This document shows, piece after piece, positions 5,807 through 7,640 of a stretch of 7,640 bases of DNA. The first letter of the stretch is position 1. Each line of letters starts with the position of its first letter. This DNA is from an uncultured Clostridiaceae bacterium (lineage in GTDB: Bacteria > Bacillota > Clostridia > Clostridiales > Oxobacteraceae), in contig CALCDS010000359.1 in NCBI GenBank assembly GCA_937900065.1, positions 1-7,640 of the forward strand, given 5' to 3'. The notes under the pieces were generated by a model that saw only the letters and a program-made list of their open reading frames with translations, did no database searches and was not told the origin of the DNA. A program made the translations under genes and the position numbers.

Positions 5807-7516
5807 CTATGCCAGCTTATCATCATATATCTTTATTTTATTTCTTCCTCTAAACTTTGCACCTATGTACATGGCCCTGTCGGCATAACTTAAAAGGTCT
5901 GTGGCACTGCTCGCAATCTTCGGGAATTCAGAGATTCCTCCGCTTACTGTGGTCCTGATTTTCTTTCCGTCTATCACAAAAATATTTTTCTCAACATTCT
6001 CTCTGATTCTTTCTGCAATCGCATATGCCTTTTCAGAATCGGTATCAGGAAGCACAACTGTAAATTCCTCTCCTCCATACCTGGATACAACATCATTTTT
6101 CCTAACACAGCTTTTTATAAGCGTGGCCACTTCTTTTAAAACATAATCGCCGGTAATATGTCCATATGCATCATTTATCAGCTTGAAATGATCGATGTCA
6201 AACATTATAAGGCTCATCTTCCCGGGCTCTCTTGTATATTCATCGACTTTCAAATTGAGGTACTGATAAAAATATCTCTGGTTATAAAGATGGGTCAGAT
6301 TATCTGTTATAGCTTCTTGTTTAGACATCCTCAAAAGTTTGGTATTATCTATTGCAATAGCCGATTGGTCCGAGAGCACAGTTAAAAATTCCAACATGGT
6401 TTTATTATATGAATTGGATTCATCGCTGAATATGCCTATACAGCCTGTACATCTATTTGACCTTCGCATTGGAACAATTATACATGATTTATATGCCCTG
6501 CAATATATGCTGTCATTTTTAGAAAAGATAGGATGCCTTGGAATATTATTTATAATGAATGGCTTATATTCCAGTATCATCTTCTTAAATACATCATTAT
6601 TGGCATCTATCGGACACGGTGCCAAATCCTCATTACCTTCCACTCTATACGAAACGGGCACCATTTGTCCATTTTGCTCGTCAAAATCAAATATATAGCA
6701 GCCTTTAAAACCTACAATCGAACTTATAGTATCGAATATCAGTTTGTATATCTTATCCAAATCAAGGTATTCGTTTATCGATAAAGCCACCCTTGAGAGC
6801 GCCTTAAGCTGCCTGTTGGCATAAACAATCCTTCGCGTCAGATAAAATATAAAACAAATGCAAACTACAAGCATCATAAAAAGAGTGGCATACAATAAAT
6901 TGTTATTGTACGAGAACAAATATATGTTGGCAAATTCAAGGGACAATGGTATGGAGATGATGTCCCCTACCAGATCCCACATCATGCTTTCAGAAAGTAT
7001 TTTTATGCCAAAGGTCGGATTATCGAATAATATATGCACTGACAAAAGTATATAATTTACAATCAATCCGGAAATCAGAAAAACAAATGCCAGCAAGATT
7101 GCATTATACGAAAAGTATCCTCCATTGAAATCCAGCAAAAAATTTTCAACCCATTCATATGCTCCTGCGCCTGCAAGTATATTCAAAAGCAGCATGCCAG
7201 TGTTTAAAAAGACGATATTCAAGGGTTTTTTATAGATTATGTAATCAACTACGATGAGTGAAATAAATCTGATCCATAAAGCCGGTCCCAGCCCCATTAT
7301 AAGAAAGCTGGAAAGGTCCACTATAACCGAAAGGCTTATAGTAAGCCTCCGGATATAAATCCTGAAGCTGTCTATGATTATCTCTGCAATTATCAAATAT
7401 AGCATCAAATATCCATTTACCATTTTAAAGTCATAAAGCAGTGTTGCAAACAAAATAAATATACCTGCTGCACCGATAAGATAGTCATAAGTTTGAATGG
7501 CTTTTTGTTTGGTCAC
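5807..7516 (-). CDS. Membrane-bound GAF-GGDEF diguanylate cyclase
   Basis: This 569-residue protein should make cyclic di-GMP from two GTP. Residues 1-230 are strongly hydrophobic with about six membrane-spanning stretches, a sensor-type membrane domain whose family I cannot name. A GAF domain follows (about 240-395), then GGDEF (about 403-565). The active-site motif is intact as GGEEF at 481-485, with FDIDHFKLINDAYGH at 439-453 and the Gly-rich loop at 526-527. RKND at 472-475, five residues before GGEEF, fits the RxxD inhibitory site, so product inhibition is likely. The GAF domain is rich in cysteine (273, 301, 339, 345, 356, 359, including a CxxC). The start is GTG, supported by GGAG at 7528-7525, 8 bases upstream; the next in-frame Met is residue 32, inside the first hydrophobic region. 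There is no EAL or HD-GYP domain. What it senses is unknown. Confidence 0.93.
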   Translation of the reverse strand: MTKQKAIQTYDYLIGAAGIFILFATLLYDFKMVNGYLMLYLIIAEIIIDSFRIYIRRLTISLSVIVDLSSFLIMGLGPALWIRFISLIVVDYIIYKKPLNIVFLNTGMLLLNILAGAGAYEWVENFLLDFNGGYFSYNAILLAFVFLISGLIVNYILLSVHILFDNPTFGIKILSESMMWDLVGDIISIPLSLEFANIYLFSYNNNLLYATLFMMLVVCICFIFYLTRRIVYANRQLKALSRVALSINEYLDLDKIYKLIFDTISSIVGFKGCYIFDFDEQNGQMVPVSYRVEGNEDLAPCPIDANNDVFKKMILEYKPFIINNIPRHPIFSKNDSIYCRAYKSCIIVPMRRSNRCTGCIGIFSDESNSYNKTMLEFLTVLSDQSAIAIDNTKLLRMSKQEAITDNLTHLYNQRYFYQYLNLKVDEYTREPGKMSLIMFDIDHFKLINDAYGHITGDYVLKEVATLIKSCVRKNDVVSRYGGEEFTVVLPDTDSEKAYAIAERIRENVEKNIFVIDGKKIRTTVSGGISEFPKIASSATDLLSYADRAMYIGAKFRGRNKIKIYDDKLA

Positions 7517-7565
7517 TTATATCACTCCAGATAGGTAAATCATTTACAATATATTAATTATAATA

Positions 7566-7595
7566 ATTCTACACCTATCAATATATGTATATCAA
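7566..7595 (-). promoter_or_regulatory. Possible sigma-A promoter of the GGDEF gene
   Basis: TTGATA (7595-7590) is 18 bases from TAGAAT (7571-7566), each matching five of six consensus positions. It predicts a leader of about 40 bases before the GTG start. The region is very AT-rich, so chance matches are likely. Confidence 0.35.
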
Positions 7596-7640
7596 ATAAT
7601 TTTTAACAAAGTTGCAATAAATTTATATATCCGCTTTTTA

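Noticed and set aside
90..7516. A single sipL-cphB-cphA or ggdef-sipL operon
   Set aside because: A strong terminator at 4042-4065, a 498-base gap, and a separate promoter match before sipL indicate independent units. Only cphB and cphA are clearly co-transcribed.
1..7640. CRISPR array, tRNA, rRNA, prophage or complete insertion sequence
   Set aside because: There are no regularly spaced long repeats, no tRNA or rRNA signatures, and no transposase, integrase or phage-like coding regions in any frame.

Overview
The window reads as chromosomal DNA of a spore-forming, low-G+C member of the Clostridia. The main evidence is a three-repeat SPOCS/LysM protein that matches SipL, the SpoIVA partner found in clostridia in place of Bacillus SpoVID. 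AT-rich intergenic DNA, strong AGGAGG-type ribosome sites and GTG/TTG starts agree with this. I cannot name the genus or species. All four protein genes lie on the minus strand.

In the direction of transcription (high to low coordinates) the layout is as follows. (1) 7516-5807 is a membrane-anchored GAF-GGDEF diguanylate cyclase, followed by a long stem-loop. (2) 5623-4067 is sipL, with a good match to a sporulation sigma-E promoter upstream and a clean intrinsic terminator directly after its stop codon. (3) 4066-3569 is a 498-base AT-rich gap with no convincing gene. It holds several inverted and direct repeats, an isolated G+C-rich hairpin, and, just before cphB, a set of mutually exclusive pairings that looks like an attenuator. 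(4) 3568-2741 is cyanophycinase cphB, overlapping cyanophycin synthetase cphA (2744-90) by four bases. A terminator-like hairpin closes the operon, with the cphA stop codon in its loop.

cphB and cphA form a complete make-and-break module for cyanophycin, the Asp-Arg storage polymer. CphA polymerises Asp and Arg with ATP, and CphB releases beta-Asp-Arg dipeptides. The isoaspartyl dipeptidase that would finish degradation is not in the window. Next to them are a forespore-engulfment and coat-anchoring gene and a c-di-GMP synthase. A link between nitrogen storage and sporulation is therefore an attractive idea, but it rests on proximity alone, because terminators and separate promoters divide the genes into three transcription units.

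The most likely undescribed element is the cphBA leader (about 3596-3693). It has nested inverted repeats, a possible 12-residue leader peptide with two Arg codons, and a U8 tract, all upstream of an operon whose product is built from arginine.
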